Positions 17,715 through 27,310 of a stretch of DNA of 40,451 bases are shown piece after piece (positions within the stretch are counted from its first letter, which is position 1; every line of letters begins with the position of its first letter). The notes beneath the pieces are model-generated. The model ran no database searches, had not been told where the DNA came from, and saw nothing but the letters and a program-made list of their open reading frames with translations. Source of the stretch: Deltaproteobacteria bacterium (GTDB taxonomy: Bacteria; Desulfobacterota; Deferrisomatia; Deferrisomatales; BM512); assembly GCA_002869015.1 (NCBI GenBank), contig PKTT01000020.1, positions 1-40,451 of the forward strand. The letters are read 5' to 3'. The position numbers and the translations under genes were made by a program.

Positions 17715-19144
17715 TAAATTCCAGCCAGTTTCTTTCCCTCTTGTAGGAGGCGCTCCACATCTTCCTCGGAGCGCCCTTCGGCATAGAGTCGCAGTAGCGG
17801 CTCCGTTCCCGAAACCCTGACCATAAGCCAGGAGTTGTCATCTCTGAAAATTTTTACGCCATCCATCCGCTCGACTCTAGTTACCGGTAACCCGCAAAGC
17901 TCCACAGGTGATGGCAGGTTTTTTACCCGCTCACTTATGCTCTCCATTAGAGAGCGGTCAAAGCGTGTGTCCAGGCGGTCAAAGGTAAAGTGGCCCAGTT
18001 CCTTGAAAATGCTCTCGATAGCGCCTCTTGGCCCCATGCCGTACTTGGACACAATCTCCGTAAGCAGGAGGGCGTTGAAGATTCCGTCCCGCTCCGGGAG
18101 GTGTTCGGTTACGCCTATCGCCCCTGACTCCTCGCCAGCCATAAATATACCTGCGCCCGGGGTCATATGTGGCGACATGTTTTTAAAGCCGATTGGGGTT
18201 GTAATGACTTTGTACCCACCCGCTTTAGCCAGCAGGTCCAGCAATACGGTGGCCGAGACCGCCTTAACGACCCCGCCATCCATGCCGCGCTCCTCCTTCA
18301 AATACTTTGCGAAGAGCGCCATTATCCGCTGAGGCGAAAAAAAATTACCTTTCTCGTCAACAGCCGCCAGCCTGTCGCCATCGCCATCACTCGCAATACC
18401 AAGAATGAAGTCACTCTCTTTGACGAGCGCCATCAGCTCAGTCAGGTTTCCTGACTTTGGCTCTGGCGGGGTTCCCCCAAACAGCGGGTCAGAGGAAGCG
18501 TTTATCTCACTTACAGTGCATCCCCAGCTGCGTAAAATATCAGCTGTCCATCCAGCTGAACAGCCGTGCATAGAATCTACCGCTATGCGCGGAGCGCTCT
18601 GTCTTATCATCTCAAAATCGATGAGGCCTGATACCCACTCCAGATACTCTTTACGTGGGTTGAGGTCTAGTATAAGTCCGCTCTCCCTCGCTTCCTCAAA
18701 GCCTATGACAGGTATCGAGGCCCCCTCCTGGTAGCGCTCGTTTAAGAGCTCCTCAATCGCTTTTACCCTTTCAGGGTATTCGGGGCCGCCGTGTGGCCCT
18801 TTTATTTTGAATCCGTTCCACTCGGGAGGGTTGTGTGATGCCGTTATCATAACCCCGGAAGCAAGCCCATATTCTCTAACTGACCAGGAGAGAACAGGTG
18901 TCGGAAGATAGCTCCTTGAAAGGTGCACTTTTATACCGCGCGCAGCTAGCACGCGGGCGCTCTCCTTGGCGAACTCCTCAGCTAAAAAGCGCCTGTCAAA
19001 ACTTATGGCGACCCCTTTTTGCGCTGATCCTTCCTCGTTTAGGAAATCCGCCAGGGCCGCAGTCACCCTCCTCACACCCTCGAAGGTGAAGTCTCGTGCC
19101 ACCTCTCCGCGCCAACCCTCGGTGCCAAAAGTTATCGGCTTCAT
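17714..19144 (-). CDS. phosphoglucomutase/phosphomannomutase family protein
   Basis: A 476-residue alpha-D-phosphohexomutase that interconverts hexose 1- and 6-phosphates. The phosphoserine loop [11 protein letters not shown] is at about residue 100, the metal-binding DGDGDR loop at about 256, the sugar-binding GEESGAIG at about 336, and the phosphate-binding [12 protein letters not shown] near 443. The N-terminal FGTEGWRG is also typical. The exact sugar (glucose, mannose or glucosamine) cannot be read from the sequence; the length fits the combined phosphoglucomutase/phosphomannomutase group rather than GlmM. It overlaps pdxA by ATGA and uvrA by one base. Confidence 0.92.
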   Translation of the reverse strand: MKPITFGTEGWRGEVARDFTFEGVRRVTAALADFLNEEGSAQKGVAISFDRRFLAEEFAKESARVLAARGIKVHLSRSYLPTPVLSWSVREYGLASGVMITASHNPPEWNGFKIKGPHGGPEYPERVKAIEELLNERYQEGASIPVIGFEEARESGLILDLNPRKEYLEWVSGLIDFEMIRQSAPRIAVDSMHGCSAGWTADILRSWGCTVSEINASSDPLFGGTPPEPKSGNLTELMALVKESDFILGIASDGDGDRLAAVDEKGNFFSPQRIMALFAKYLKEERGMDGGVVKAVSATVLLDLLAKAGGYKVITTPIGFKNMSPHMTPGAGIFMAGEESGAIGVTEHLPERDGIFNALLLTEIVSKYGMGPRGAIESIFKELGHFTFDRLDTRFDRSLMESISERVKNLPSPVELCGLPVTRVERMDGVKIFRDDNSWLMVRVSGTEPLLRLYAEGRSEEDVERLLQEGKKLAGI

Positions 19145-20103
19145 CGCTGCCTTTTATTCCTCACTTTAGCTATGCGGATGGCGTATTTGATAGCTGCCAA
19201 CATTGAGTCTTCGCGGGCAATACCTCTGCCTGCAATATCCGGAGCGGTGCCGTGGTCTGGGCTGGTTCGCACTATTTTGAGCCCAGCCGTGATGTTTACC
19301 CCGTCGTGAAAATGGAGCATCTTGAAGGGGGCCAGACCCTGGTCATGGTACATGGCTATTACGCCATCGTATGCTCCTAGACTGGCTTGGTGAAAGAGCG
19401 TATCGGCGGGCAGGGGGCCAATCACATCTACCCCCGCTGACCTGGCTTTAGCTGCGACAGGTTTTATGATTTTCTCCTCCTCTATGCCGAGGAGCCCTCC
19501 TTCACCTCCGTGCGGATTAAGTGCGCAGAGCCCTATGCGGGGGCTATCTATGCCAAGGTCGCCGGCCAACGCTTCGTTGAAGCGTTCTAGAGTTCCAGAA
19601 AGACTATCCATGGTAAGGCTTTGAGCCACCATAGATAAGGGGAGGTGGGTGGTCGCTAGAGCTACTATCAGTTTGCCTCCGGCAAAATACATTGTTGGAA
19701 CCCCACCGCAAATAGCGCCCAATAATTCTGTATGACCGGGGAAGTTTCGGCCGGAGCTTGCGAGGCCGCTCTTAGTCAGTGGCGCAGTGACAAGCGCGTC
19801 CACATCTCCGGCAAGTGCCAGCTTGGCGCCCAGCTCAACTGCCTCAGCAGCTACCTTAGAGGTCTCTATGGACTCTACTCCCCAACTCCACTCAGGGGCT
19901 GGCGATGGGGTCTCTAAAACTCTTTGGCTAATTATATTATCGCCGGAAATTATCGCCTTGGCGCGGGACCATACCAAGCGGGGCCCAACGAGAAGAAACT
20001 CAGCTTCTTTATCACTTAAAGCCTCAAGTGCTTTGATAACTACCTCAGCGCCTATGCCGCTAGGTTCTCCGCAGGTTATGGCGATGCGTATGCGCTCTGG
20101 CAT
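19141..20103 (-). CDS. pdxA: 4-hydroxythreonine-4-phosphate dehydrogenase
   Basis: PdxA oxidises 4-phosphohydroxythreonine in DXP-dependent pyridoxal 5'-phosphate synthesis. The 320-residue protein starts with the family pattern ITCGEPSGIGAEVV. Metal-binding histidines lie in NFPGHTELLG (about residue 123), PADTLFHQA (about 235-243) and MYHDQGLAPFK (about 252). The substrate-binding end is TSPDHGTAPDIAG near 290. AAGGAG is six bases before the ATG. It lies between surA and the phosphohexomutase gene in the minus-strand operon; pdxA next to surA is also known in enterobacteria. Confidence 0.95.
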   Translation of the reverse strand: MPERIRIAITCGEPSGIGAEVVIKALEALSDKEAEFLLVGPRLVWSRAKAIISGDNIISQRVLETPSPAPEWSWGVESIETSKVAAEAVELGAKLALAGDVDALVTAPLTKSGLASSGRNFPGHTELLGAICGGVPTMYFAGGKLIVALATTHLPLSMVAQSLTMDSLSGTLERFNEALAGDLGIDSPRIGLCALNPHGGEGGLLGIEEEKIIKPVAAKARSAGVDVIGPLPADTLFHQASLGAYDGVIAMYHDQGLAPFKMLHFHDGVNITAGLKIVRTSPDHGTAPDIAGRGIAREDSMLAAIKYAIRIAKVRNKRQR

Positions 20104-20129
20104 GGTACTCCTTGAATATCTTCATTGAC

Positions 20130-21032
20130 TCAGCGGAGTTCTATCTGTGCGTCATCTCTGCGAGCTTCGAGCCACTCCTTCAATACTTCCTGCACCCCTT
20201 CACGCTCGAAATCGCGTCTGACGGAGTCGGCCACCTCCTCATAGGATGTATTGCCGCCGCCCCTCTCTATAACCTCGAATAGGTGTATGGTCTCTCCAAG
20301 AGGGATCGGTGCGCTGAGCTCACCATTTGAAAGTGGTTCGACCGCATCGGCAACCATCGGCGCTAAATCATCGAAGTGCATCATCCCGGTATCCACAGGG
20401 GGCTCCCCCAAAGTATCAAGGGCCGCCGAGGTAAGGGTCGCGCCTTTGGAGACAAGGTCAATTATTTTTTCGCTGGACTGGCTTCTCTCGTCGCCTGAGA
20501 TTGTAAGGTGGTTCAGTTTGACCCATTTATCCTTGGTGTATTGATCGCGATGCCTAATGAAAAATTCCCGCACAGCCACCTCGGTAGATGAATATTCGCT
20601 CTTTAAAAGTGACTGAATCAGGTCTTGGATCAATATCTGGTAGCGGATCTCTTTTAGATACTCATCCCAGCTTTCACCTCTTTTTGTCAGTTCATCTTTA
20701 AGCTGGCCGACTGTAAGAGAGAGCCTACTGGTAACTGTACCAACAGCCTCGTCAAGACGCGCATCAGAAACCATAATTCCCCGCTGCTTTGCCTCCGCTT
20801 CCAGGAGATATCTGTCAATCAGGGAGTTTAATGCCATCTCCCGGTGGGCTGGTGAGTTGGGGTCACCGTTCTTCACCTTGATAAGCTTCTCAACCTCGGA
20901 GGAGGTGATTACGTGCCCATCCACTGTTGCCGCTATTGAGTCAACAATGTGCGAGGAAAAAGCGGGGGTAGCGAAGAGCGCCGCCAGCGCCGCCACAATC
21001 AGTGTGGTTCGCTTGAAAAATCCCAGTTTCAT
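20130..21032 (-). CDS. SurA-like periplasmic peptidyl-prolyl isomerase/chaperone
   Basis: The 300-residue protein has an N-terminal signal peptide (TTLIVAALAALFATPAFS, cleavage near residue 27). The SurA N-terminal chaperone region follows (SIAATVDGHVITSSEVEKL, then NSLIDRYLLEAEAKQRG), and then one PpiC/parvulin-like domain at about 170-270. E. coli SurA has two parvulin domains, so this is a shorter type. It probably assists outer-membrane protein folding in the periplasm, in keeping with BamD nearby. The gene is 51 bases after mfd and 26 before pdxA. Confidence 0.82.
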   Translation of the reverse strand: MKLGFFKRTTLIVAALAALFATPAFSSHIVDSIAATVDGHVITSSEVEKLIKVKNGDPNSPAHREMALNSLIDRYLLEAEAKQRGIMVSDARLDEAVGTVTSRLSLTVGQLKDELTKRGESWDEYLKEIRYQILIQDLIQSLLKSEYSSTEVAVREFFIRHRDQYTKDKWVKLNHLTISGDERSQSSEKIIDLVSKGATLTSAALDTLGEPPVDTGMMHFDDLAPMVADAVEPLSNGELSAPIPLGETIHLFEVIERGGGNTSYEEVADSVRRDFEREGVQEVLKEWLEARRDDAQIELR

Positions 21033-21083
21033 ATATGTTTTCCCGTTTTTATGTTATTCGTTGGCAGAGGGAAAGCTAACACA

Positions 21084-24000
21084 TCATTCAAGTTGGCTCA
21101 ACAACTCCCTCGCGCCACCCAGAGCATCAACCGGACCCTCTGAACGTATGCTCCACCTTATCCGCTGATCTGGAGTCAGGCGGCATCTTTCAGGGTGCCC
21201 CGTGATAAGGGACATAACCTTCTCCGGGTCAACCGCCGGATCTTCTGCAAAAGCAATGAGCAGGCTATCACCCACAAGGTCCAGTGTTGTTGCCCTTAAA
21301 GCGACCATCCTGAAACGTATCTTCATCACCTCGACCAGATTGAGGACGGAGTCCGGCAAGGGGCCAAAGCGATCAATAAGCTCATAACGCATATCGTCCG
21401 CGTCGTCGAGAGAGGCGATACGAGAAAAACGTTCATATAGAGCGAGACGCTGGCGCGGGTCAGGCACGTAATCTTCCGGAAAATGCGCGGGCACCTTCAA
21501 ACGTATCTCCGGCTCCGGCGGATGTTTGATGTCTCCGCCCTTAAGACGCTCAACTGCCTCTTCGAGCAACTCGGCATAGAGATCGAAGCCAATTGCAGCT
21601 ATGTGACCTGACTGGTTTTTGCCAAGCAGATCTCCCGCGCCCCGTATCTCAAGGTCATGCATGGCTACTTTGAACCCAGCGCCCAGGTCTGAGAACTGCT
21701 GGATCGCCTGTAGCCTTTTATGAGCATCAGCTGTCATCCCCTGCTCCTCTGGTGGGAGGAGCAGATAGCAGTACGCGCGCACATTGGAGCGGCCGACCCT
21801 CCCCCTTAACTGGTAGAGGTCTGCGAGGCCGAACATGTCCGCGCGGTTTATTATGATAGTGTTGGCGCGGGGAATATCGAGCCCGGATTCAATGATCGCT
21901 GTGCAGATAAGCACCTCTACCTCGCCGGTGGAGAATTTCTCCATTACCTCTTGTAGCGCATTCTCTTTCATCTGTCCGTGGGCGACAGCAAAAGAAGTGC
22001 CGGGCATCAGCGCTTTTAGCCTCTCCGCTACTTCTCCTATAGATTGGACCCTGTTGTGAACAAAGTAGACCTGCCCTCCGCGCCCAAGCTCCCTCTTCAG
22101 TGCCTCTTTAACTACCTCATCGTCGAAACGGGCCACCCGGGTACGGACTGAGAGCCTGTCAGCAGGAGGTGTTTCGATAACCGATAGATCCCGTATGCCG
22201 GTGAAGGACATCTGGAGTGTGCGTGGAATAGGTGTTGCCGTAAGGGTAAGCGTATCAACATCGGCCCGAAGCTTTTTGAGTTTTTCTTTTTGAGAGACTC
22301 CGAAGCGGTGCTCCTCATCTAGGACCACAAGGCCGAGATTTTTAAAGCGGAGAGTACCCTTCAGGAGCGCATGGGTCCCCACGACTATATCCGTCTTCCC
22401 CTCGGCAAGGCTCTTGGTAACTATCTCCTGCTCAGCCTTAGAGACAAAGCGAGAGAGCATCTTGACCTCTACAGGGTATCCCTCGAAGCGTTTTTTGAAT
22501 GACTGAAAGTGCTGGGCCGCGAGGACCGTCGTCGGTGTAAGGATTGCCGCCTGCCTGCCATCATGGACAGCTTGAAAGGCTGCCCGTATGGCGACCTCTG
22601 TTTTTCCATAACCAACATCACCGCATATTAGGCGGTCCATTGGCTTTTCAGAGGAGAGATCCTTTAATACATCGTCAATCGCGCCTCCCTGATCCCGTGT
22701 TTCCTCATATGGGAAGGTCGCTGCAAATTCCCTGTAAGCAAGGTCCGGGAGGGAGTATGGCTTTCTCTTTGCGAGAGAGCGCCGGGCATATATATCCAGG
22801 AGCTCGTGGGCCATTCGCTCAACGCCTTCGCGTGCCTTTGCCCGCGCGCGCTCCCACCTTTTGCCTCCTATCTTGTCTAGTCTTACGTGTTCAGGGTCTG
22901 TGGGGGCGAGGTACTTCCTAATTAGCGCAAGACGTGTCACCGGCAGAAAGAGCTTGTCACCGCCGGCGTACTCCAAATGGAGGAAGTCTCCCTCGTTGCC
23001 TTCTACCTCAAAGCGGGTCATCCCCATGTAACGGCCGATACCGAAGTCGGCGTGTACGATGAGGTCTCCCTCCTGTAGCTCGCCAAGCGATGAGCGGGTA
23101 AGACCCTCCTTTGGGGGGGGCCTTCGACCCTTCATGCCGAAGATTTCCGCTTGAGTTATAAGGGTCAGCTTCTCCTCGGGAAAGCGGAAGCCGCGAGCCA
23201 GCGCGCCGAGACAGATAGTGACCTTCGAAGCCAGATCGGGAGTTGGGGCGATGAAATGCTCCATGCCCCCTGCCTCTACCTCATACTCGCGGAGAAAATC
23301 CCGAAGTTTTTCCGCCATGCCCACCGTTCTGGCTACAATACATACCCAGTGGCCCTCCTCCCGAGCCTTTCTTATCTCGGTGGCGAGTGGGGTAAGCAGA
23401 CGGTCCTCTCCTCGGTGGCGCCTCAAAGAGGAGACCAGATCGGAGTTGTCTCGCGTCACATAGGAGCGCACATCCTCCTTCTCTTCCAGCTCAAGGGCGG
23501 CGAGCTCCATCACCGGATGGCTCTCAAGGAGCTTGGCCCATTCGGATGAGTTTATATAGGATTCTTCTGGCTCGGTGGTTACGCGGCCTGAGCGACGCGC
23601 TCTAGCGCTGCCCTCCTCGACTTCCCCGTCAAGCTGCTCAGCCCGCTCTCTCACATCCAGGGGCTCATCAAGGGCTATAACGGTTCCCTCCGGAAGGTAC
23701 TCCCAGAGGGTTGCGGTCTCATCAACATAATATGGGAGAAGGGACTCTCGCTGGGGAGCGTAAGGATTATCCCTGAAAAGCTCTAGCGCTTCGGCGCTCT
23801 CAGAGCGGTTCATCCCCGCCTTATGGCAGCGCCTCCGGAGGATTGAAAAGGCGGCCTTGGCAGCCGCTTCACCGGCTATCACCTCTCTAGCCGGGAGCAA
23901 AAGCGCTTCCTCCAGCCGCTCGGTAGAGCGCTGCGTAGAGCTGTCAAAGGAGCGGATCGACTCTACCTCATCACCAAAGAACTCTACTCGAAGCGGCAGA

Positions 24001-24566
24001 GGGTAGTGTGGGGCGAAGATGTCCATGATCCCGCCGCGAACGCTTACCTCCCCGCGCTCCTCAACCTGCTCGACGCGTTGATACCCGTTTGCCAAAAGCT
24101 TTGAAATGAATGCATCGCGCTCAAGCTCCTGACCAACCGAGATTGTCATGAGAGCATCATTTAAAATTCTAGGCGCCGGTAGCTTTTGAAGTGTTGCCTC
24201 CACAGGGGCTACGATGACAAATGGCCCGCCCGACTGAGTGCGGTGGAGGGCGGCTATTCTTTGCGCTGATATCTCCGGGTGGGGCGGCAGATTCTCAAAA
24301 GTAAGAGTATCCCAGGGAGGAAAGAAGAGTACTCTGGGTTCACCGGGAAGACCACGCTCGGTATCGGCCAGAAAGAACTCAAGCTCCGCAGCGAAGGCGC
24401 GACCCTCCGGTATGCTCGAAGTAAGTACGAGCAGGGGTTTGCCAATCTTCTCCAAAAGCCGGGCGAGGTAGTATGCGCGGCTTGAGCTCCTTAAACCCTG
24501 CGCACGTACGTGGACGCCCTTGGCTTGGCCCTTTGCGAGCCGTCTCGCCAGTTCGCCTGAAAACAT
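21084..24566 (-). CDS. mfd: transcription-repair coupling factor Mfd
   Basis: Mfd removes stalled RNA polymerase and recruits UvrA to the lesion. The 1160-residue length is normal. Residues about 1-350 are the UvrB-like region that contacts UvrA; the CarD-like RNA polymerase-interacting domain is at about 500-570 (LQEGDLIVHADFGIGRYMGM). The translocase has Walker A GDVGYGKTEVAIRA (about 647), motif II DEEHRFGVSQKEK (about 750), TATPIPRTLQMS and the RGRVGRS motif VI. The C-terminal TRCF domain ends the protein (PEPEIRLKVPAHFPEDYVPD onwards). It begins three bases after nadA and shares the operon with uvrA. Confidence 0.97.
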   Translation of the reverse strand: MFSGELARRLAKGQAKGVHVRAQGLRSSSRAYYLARLLEKIGKPLLVLTSSIPEGRAFAAELEFFLADTERGLPGEPRVLFFPPWDTLTFENLPPHPEISAQRIAALHRTQSGGPFVIVAPVEATLQKLPAPRILNDALMTISVGQELERDAFISKLLANGYQRVEQVEERGEVSVRGGIMDIFAPHYPLPLRVEFFGDEVESIRSFDSSTQRSTERLEEALLLPAREVIAGEAAAKAAFSILRRRCHKAGMNRSESAEALELFRDNPYAPQRESLLPYYVDETATLWEYLPEGTVIALDEPLDVRERAEQLDGEVEEGSARARRSGRVTTEPEESYINSSEWAKLLESHPVMELAALELEEKEDVRSYVTRDNSDLVSSLRRHRGEDRLLTPLATEIRKAREEGHWVCIVARTVGMAEKLRDFLREYEVEAGGMEHFIAPTPDLASKVTICLGALARGFRFPEEKLTLITQAEIFGMKGRRPPPKEGLTRSSLGELQEGDLIVHADFGIGRYMGMTRFEVEGNEGDFLHLEYAGGDKLFLPVTRLALIRKYLAPTDPEHVRLDKIGGKRWERARAKAREGVERMAHELLDIYARRSLAKRKPYSLPDLAYREFAATFPYEETRDQGGAIDDVLKDLSSEKPMDRLICGDVGYGKTEVAIRAAFQAVHDGRQAAILTPTTVLAAQHFQSFKKRFEGYPVEVKMLSRFVSKAEQEIVTKSLAEGKTDIVVGTHALLKGTLRFKNLGLVVLDEEHRFGVSQKEKLKKLRADVDTLTLTATPIPRTLQMSFTGIRDLSVIETPPADRLSVRTRVARFDDEVVKEALKRELGRGGQVYFVHNRVQSIGEVAERLKALMPGTSFAVAHGQMKENALQEVMEKFSTGEVEVLICTAIIESGLDIPRANTIIINRADMFGLADLYQLRGRVGRSNVRAYCYLLLPPEEQGMTADAHKRLQAIQQFSDLGAGFKVAMHDLEIRGAGDLLGKNQSGHIAAIGFDLYAELLEEAVERLKGGDIKHPPEPEIRLKVPAHFPEDYVPDPRQRLALYERFSRIASLDDADDMRYELIDRFGPLPDSVLNLVEVMKIRFRMVALRATTLDLVGDSLLIAFAEDPAVDPEKVMSLITGHPERCRLTPDQRIRWSIRSEGPVDALGGARELLSQLE

Positions 24567-24569
24567 GCC

Positions 24570-25487
24570 CTAATCGCGGCCTGCCGCCATCATCTTCTCA
24601 AGGGCGCTAGCGGCGCGGACCCTGATATCCTCTTCGACTGTTACCACATTATCCATCCGCTCAAGCGCCTCAAGCACGTCCTCAAGGGAGGTGAGCTTCA
24701 TATTGGGACAGACGAGCCTGTTGGAGGGCGCCACGAAAACCTTATCGGGGCTGTCCTTCCTCAGCTGGTGGTACATACCCGTCTCAGTGCCGACGATGAT
24801 AGTCTTTTCAGAGGATTCCTTACAGTAAGCTATCATCCCCGAGGTTGAGCGGACCTCCTCTGCCAAATCCAGCACCGCCGGGCGGCACTCCGGGTGAGCG
24901 ATAAAGGGGGCTCCGGGGTTGGCGGCCTTTGCAGCCAGCACATCCTCGACGGTAAGGCGTTCGTGTGTGGGACAGTAACCGTCCCAATATAGAATCTCCT
25001 GATCCGTATTGCGTGCAACCCAGTGGGCTAGGTTTCTGTCGGGGGCCAGATAGACCTTTGGCGCTCCGACCGACTTGGTCACCTTAACCGCATTGGCGCT
25101 GGTGCAGCAGATGTCGCTCTCAGCTTTAACCGCGGCGGAGGAGTTGACGTAAGTCACTATGGGAACGCCGGGGTGCTCCGCCTTAACCTTAATGAGGTCA
25201 TCGGCGGTGATCATATCCGCCATCGGGCAGCCAGCATCGATGCGCGGCAGGATAACCGTTTTCTCCGGGCTTAGAATCGCCGCCGACTCCGCCATAAAAT
25301 GAACGCCGCAAAAGACAATGGTCTTAGCCTCCGTCTTTGACGCTACGATGGAGAGCCCCAGACTGTCACCGGCGAAATCTGCAATGTCCTGAATCTCGCC
25401 GCGTTGGTAATTGTGGGCAAGGAGGACCGCGTCGCGCTCCTTTAAAAGTGCCCTGATATCTTTGGAAATCTTATTGTTATCGTCCAT
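24570..25487 (-). CDS. nadA: quinolinate synthase
   Basis: NadA condenses iminoaspartate with dihydroxyacetone phosphate to quinolinate in NAD synthesis, using a [4Fe-4S] cluster. The 305-residue protein has [32 protein letters not shown] (Cys near 82), [24 protein letters not shown] and the late [16 protein letters not shown] with a cluster cysteine. Length matches the usual three-cysteine type. GAGAGA precedes the ATG. It is first in the minus-strand operon and has a plausible promoter; nadB and nadC are not in the window. Confidence 0.95.
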   Translation of the reverse strand: MDDNNKISKDIRALLKERDAVLLAHNYQRGEIQDIADFAGDSLGLSIVASKTEAKTIVFCGVHFMAESAAILSPEKTVILPRIDAGCPMADMITADDLIKVKAEHPGVPIVTYVNSSAAVKAESDICCTSANAVKVTKSVGAPKVYLAPDRNLAHWVARNTDQEILYWDGYCPTHERLTVEDVLAAKAANPGAPFIAHPECRPAVLDLAEEVRSTSGMIAYCKESSEKTIIVGTETGMYHQLRKDSPDKVFVAPSNRLVCPNMKLTSLEDVLEALERMDNVVTVEEDIRVRAASALEKMMAAGRD

Positions 25488-25517
25488 GATGTTCTCTCGG
25501 TATTCGTGGAAAAGGTG

Positions 25518-25546
25518 AATCTACAGCGGCGGTGGATAATAGTCAA
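25518..25546 (-). promoter_or_regulatory. sigma70-type promoter of the nadA-to-rng operon
   Basis: On the minus strand TTGACT (25546 to 25541) and TAGATT (25523 to 25518) are 17 bases apart, with transcription expected about 25 bases before the nadA ATG. It is divergent from the initiator tRNA promoter; the two -35 boxes are only eight bases apart, back to back. Confidence 0.45.
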
Positions 25547-25554
25547 GAATACCC

Positions 25555-25583
25555 TTGACAACATGGATATGGCAGAGCATAAT
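25555..25583 (+). promoter_or_regulatory. sigma70-type promoter of initiator tRNA
   Basis: A perfect TTGACA (25555-25560) and CATAAT (25578-25583, five of six) are separated by 17 bases and end 13 bases before the mature 5' end of the tRNA. Transcription should begin within about 7 bases of the tRNA. Confidence 0.65.
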
Positions 25584-25596
25584 CCCGCCTTCGTGT

Positions 25597-25673
<77 letters not shown>

Positions 25674-25683
25674 TAAAATGAAT

Positions 25684-25717
25684 AAGGGCTTACGCATATG
25701 CGTAAGCCCTTTTTTTA
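25684..25717 (+). terminator. rho-independent terminator after tRNA-fMet
   Basis: A perfect 28-base palindrome (25684-25711, arms of 14) is followed at once by a T-run to 25717. It lies 10 bases after the tRNA. The symmetric hairpin also lies beyond the stop of wrbA on the opposite strand, where a weaker T-rich stretch follows, so it may act in both directions. Confidence 0.93.
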
Positions 25718-25734
25718 TTTGCGTAAATTTAGCT

Positions 25735-26361
25735 TTAAGAGGCTAGCTTTTTGGCGATTTCTGTTGCGTGGCGTGCTTGTATCCTCACCAGATCAAGTTC
25801 GTTTTCCGAGGGCTGGCGTGAGCCGTCGGGGCCTGCTATGGTGCTTGCGCCGTAGGGTGAGCCGCCTGTTATTTCGTCAACTCTGCGCTGGCCTTGGGCG
25901 ATGGAGTAGGGGAGGCCGACGATAACCATGCCGTGGTGGAGCAGTGTGCTGTGAAAGCTGGTTATGGTGGTTTCCTGTCCGCCGTGTTGGGTGCCTGAGG
26001 AGGTGAATACGCTGCCTACCTTTCCTGTTAATGCTCCTTCCATCCAAAGTGACCCGGTTTGGTCGAGGAAGTTTCGCATTTGCCCCGCCATATTGCCGTA
26101 GCGGGTCGGTGTGCCGAAGATGATTGCGTCGGCTTCGGCTAGCTGCTCTACCCGCGCCACTGGTATGTGGGCGAAGGCTTTCTTTGCCTCTGCGGCGCCC
26201 ATTTGCTCCAATATATCGGGCGATATGAGCTCGGGGACCTGAAGTATGGTCACATCAGCACCATCTACTGATTCAGCGCCTTCAGCCGCTGCTTTTGCCA
26301 TCTTATAGTTATGTCCATAAGTTGAATAGAAGATGACGAGGACCTTTACCTTTGCGTTCAT
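25735..26361 (-). CDS. wrbA: NAD(P)H:quinone oxidoreductase, WrbA type
   Basis: A 208-residue flavodoxin-fold FMN enzyme that reduces quinones by two electrons, protecting against oxidative stress. It shows the FMN phosphate loop ([14 protein letters not shown], near residue 8), the isoalloxazine-contact [19 protein letters not shown] (about 75-93) and the WrbA block [13 protein letters not shown] near 115. The ending [17 protein letters not shown] is also family-typical. The ATG at 26361 is chosen because GGAGG lies eight bases before it; a start 15 bases upstream is possible but lacks this. Confidence 0.94.
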   Translation of the reverse strand: MNAKVKVLVIFYSTYGHNYKMAKAAAEGAESVDGADVTILQVPELISPDILEQMGAAEAKKAFAHIPVARVEQLAEADAIIFGTPTRYGNMAGQMRNFLDQTGSLWMEGALTGKVGSVFTSSGTQHGGQETTITSFHSTLLHHGMVIVGLPYSIAQGQRRVDEITGGSPYGASTIAGPDGSRQPSENELDLVRIQARHATEIAKKLAS

Positions 26362-26410
26362 TTTCAACACCTCCAATGAAAATTTAAAAAATTATCTATG
26401 CCACGTTTGA

Positions 26411-26439
26411 AATATACCCATGTTACATGTTCTGTCCAA
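26411..26439 (-). promoter_or_regulatory. possible promoter of wrbA
   Basis: On the minus strand TATATT (26416 to 26411) is a good -10 box, preceded by 17 bases and a weak -35 TTGGAC (26439 to 26434). It is about 50 bases before the wrbA ATG. Confidence 0.35.
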
Positions 26440-26451
26440 TCGGCTTGGCTC

Positions 26452-26480
26452 TTGAAAGATTCTTACCCCCCATACATAAT
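26452..26480 (+). promoter_or_regulatory. sigma70-type promoter of the surE operon
   Basis: TTGAAA (26452-26457) and CATAAT (26475-26480) are separated by 17 bases, each matching five of six consensus positions. Transcription would begin about 50 bases before surE and could read the ten plus-strand genes to 33027. Confidence 0.55.
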
Positions 26481-26539
26481 GTGCTTGATGCTTTACGCTG
26501 TTGTAAATTGAACCCCTATTTAGACTATTTGGAAATGCG

Positions 26540-27310
26540 TTGAACATTCTCCTTAGTAATGATGATGGTGTCGATGCGCCGGGACTTCGGGCCCTGGCAG
26601 AGGCTCTTTCTCCCCTTGGCAGGGTCGTTGTCGTAGCCCCTGACCGTGAGCGCAACGCAGTAGCCCATGCGCTGACCCTCCACCGCCCCCTAAGGTTAAA
26701 GGAGGTTCGCAAGGATTGGTATTCCGCTGATGGTACCCCAACGGATTGCGTTCACCTTGGCGTACACGCTGTTCTTGAGCGCCCCCCGGAGCTCCTCGTT
26801 GCGGGGATCAACGCAGGGGGCAACCTTGGCGATGACCTAACCTATTCCGGGACTGTCGGCGTTGCTCTGGAGGGGGCGCTATTGGGTGTGCCCTCTATGG
26901 CGGTATCGCTTGTCGCAAGAGGCGGCTTCAACTTCGTTCCGGCGGCCAGGGTGGCTGCTTATATCGCCGGACAAATTATTGAGCGTGGACTTCCTGAGCG
27001 TGTCTTTCTAAATGTGAATGTTCCGAATCTTCCCGAAGGTGCCTCTATCCCTGATATTCGCGTGACTACGCAAGGGCGGCGGATTTTTGGTAGTGGCATC
27101 GTTAAGAATGAGGACCCTCGCGGTGGTGAGTATTACTGGATTGGGGGGAGCGAGCTGGGCTATGTAGATGGAGATGCGGGCAGCGATGTGGCCGCTCTTG
27201 CCGATGGGTGCATCTCTGTAACCCCATTACATACGGACCTTACCTTCGGAGGTTTTATCTCTGACCTCTCCGATTGGGAGCTAAACCAGAAGCCCGGGGG
27301 CCACCGTTGA
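26540..27310 (+). CDS. surE: 5'/3'-nucleotidase SurE
   Basis: SurE is a metal-dependent phosphatase of nucleoside monophosphates that aids stationary-phase survival. The 256-residue protein begins NILLSNDDGVDAPGL, where the paired Asp residues bind metal. It has VVVAPDRERNAVAHALTLH and the third metal/phosphate motif INAGGNLGDDLTYSGTVG (about 88-105). The start is a TTG, since the only nearby ATG is in another frame and hits a stop. It is the first gene of a surE-pcm-yqaA-LOG-nlpD-rpoS block, a conserved stationary-phase neighbourhood in proteobacteria. Confidence 0.95.
   Translation: MNILLSNDDGVDAPGLRALAEALSPLGRVVVVAPDRERNAVAHALTLHRPLRLKEVRKDWYSADGTPTDCVHLGVHAVLERPPELLVAGINAGGNLGDDLTYSGTVGVALEGALLGVPSMAVSLVARGGFNFVPAARVAAYIAGQIIERGLPERVFLNVNVPNLPEGASIPDIRVTTQGRRIFGSGIVKNEDPRGGEYYWIGGSELGYVDGDAGSDVAALADGCISVTPLHTDLTFGGFISDLSDWELNQKPGGHR

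Noticed and set aside
26540-27310. Alternative ATG start for surE a few bases upstream of the TTG
   Set aside because: That ATG is in another frame and meets TGA after one further codon (ATG CGT TGA).
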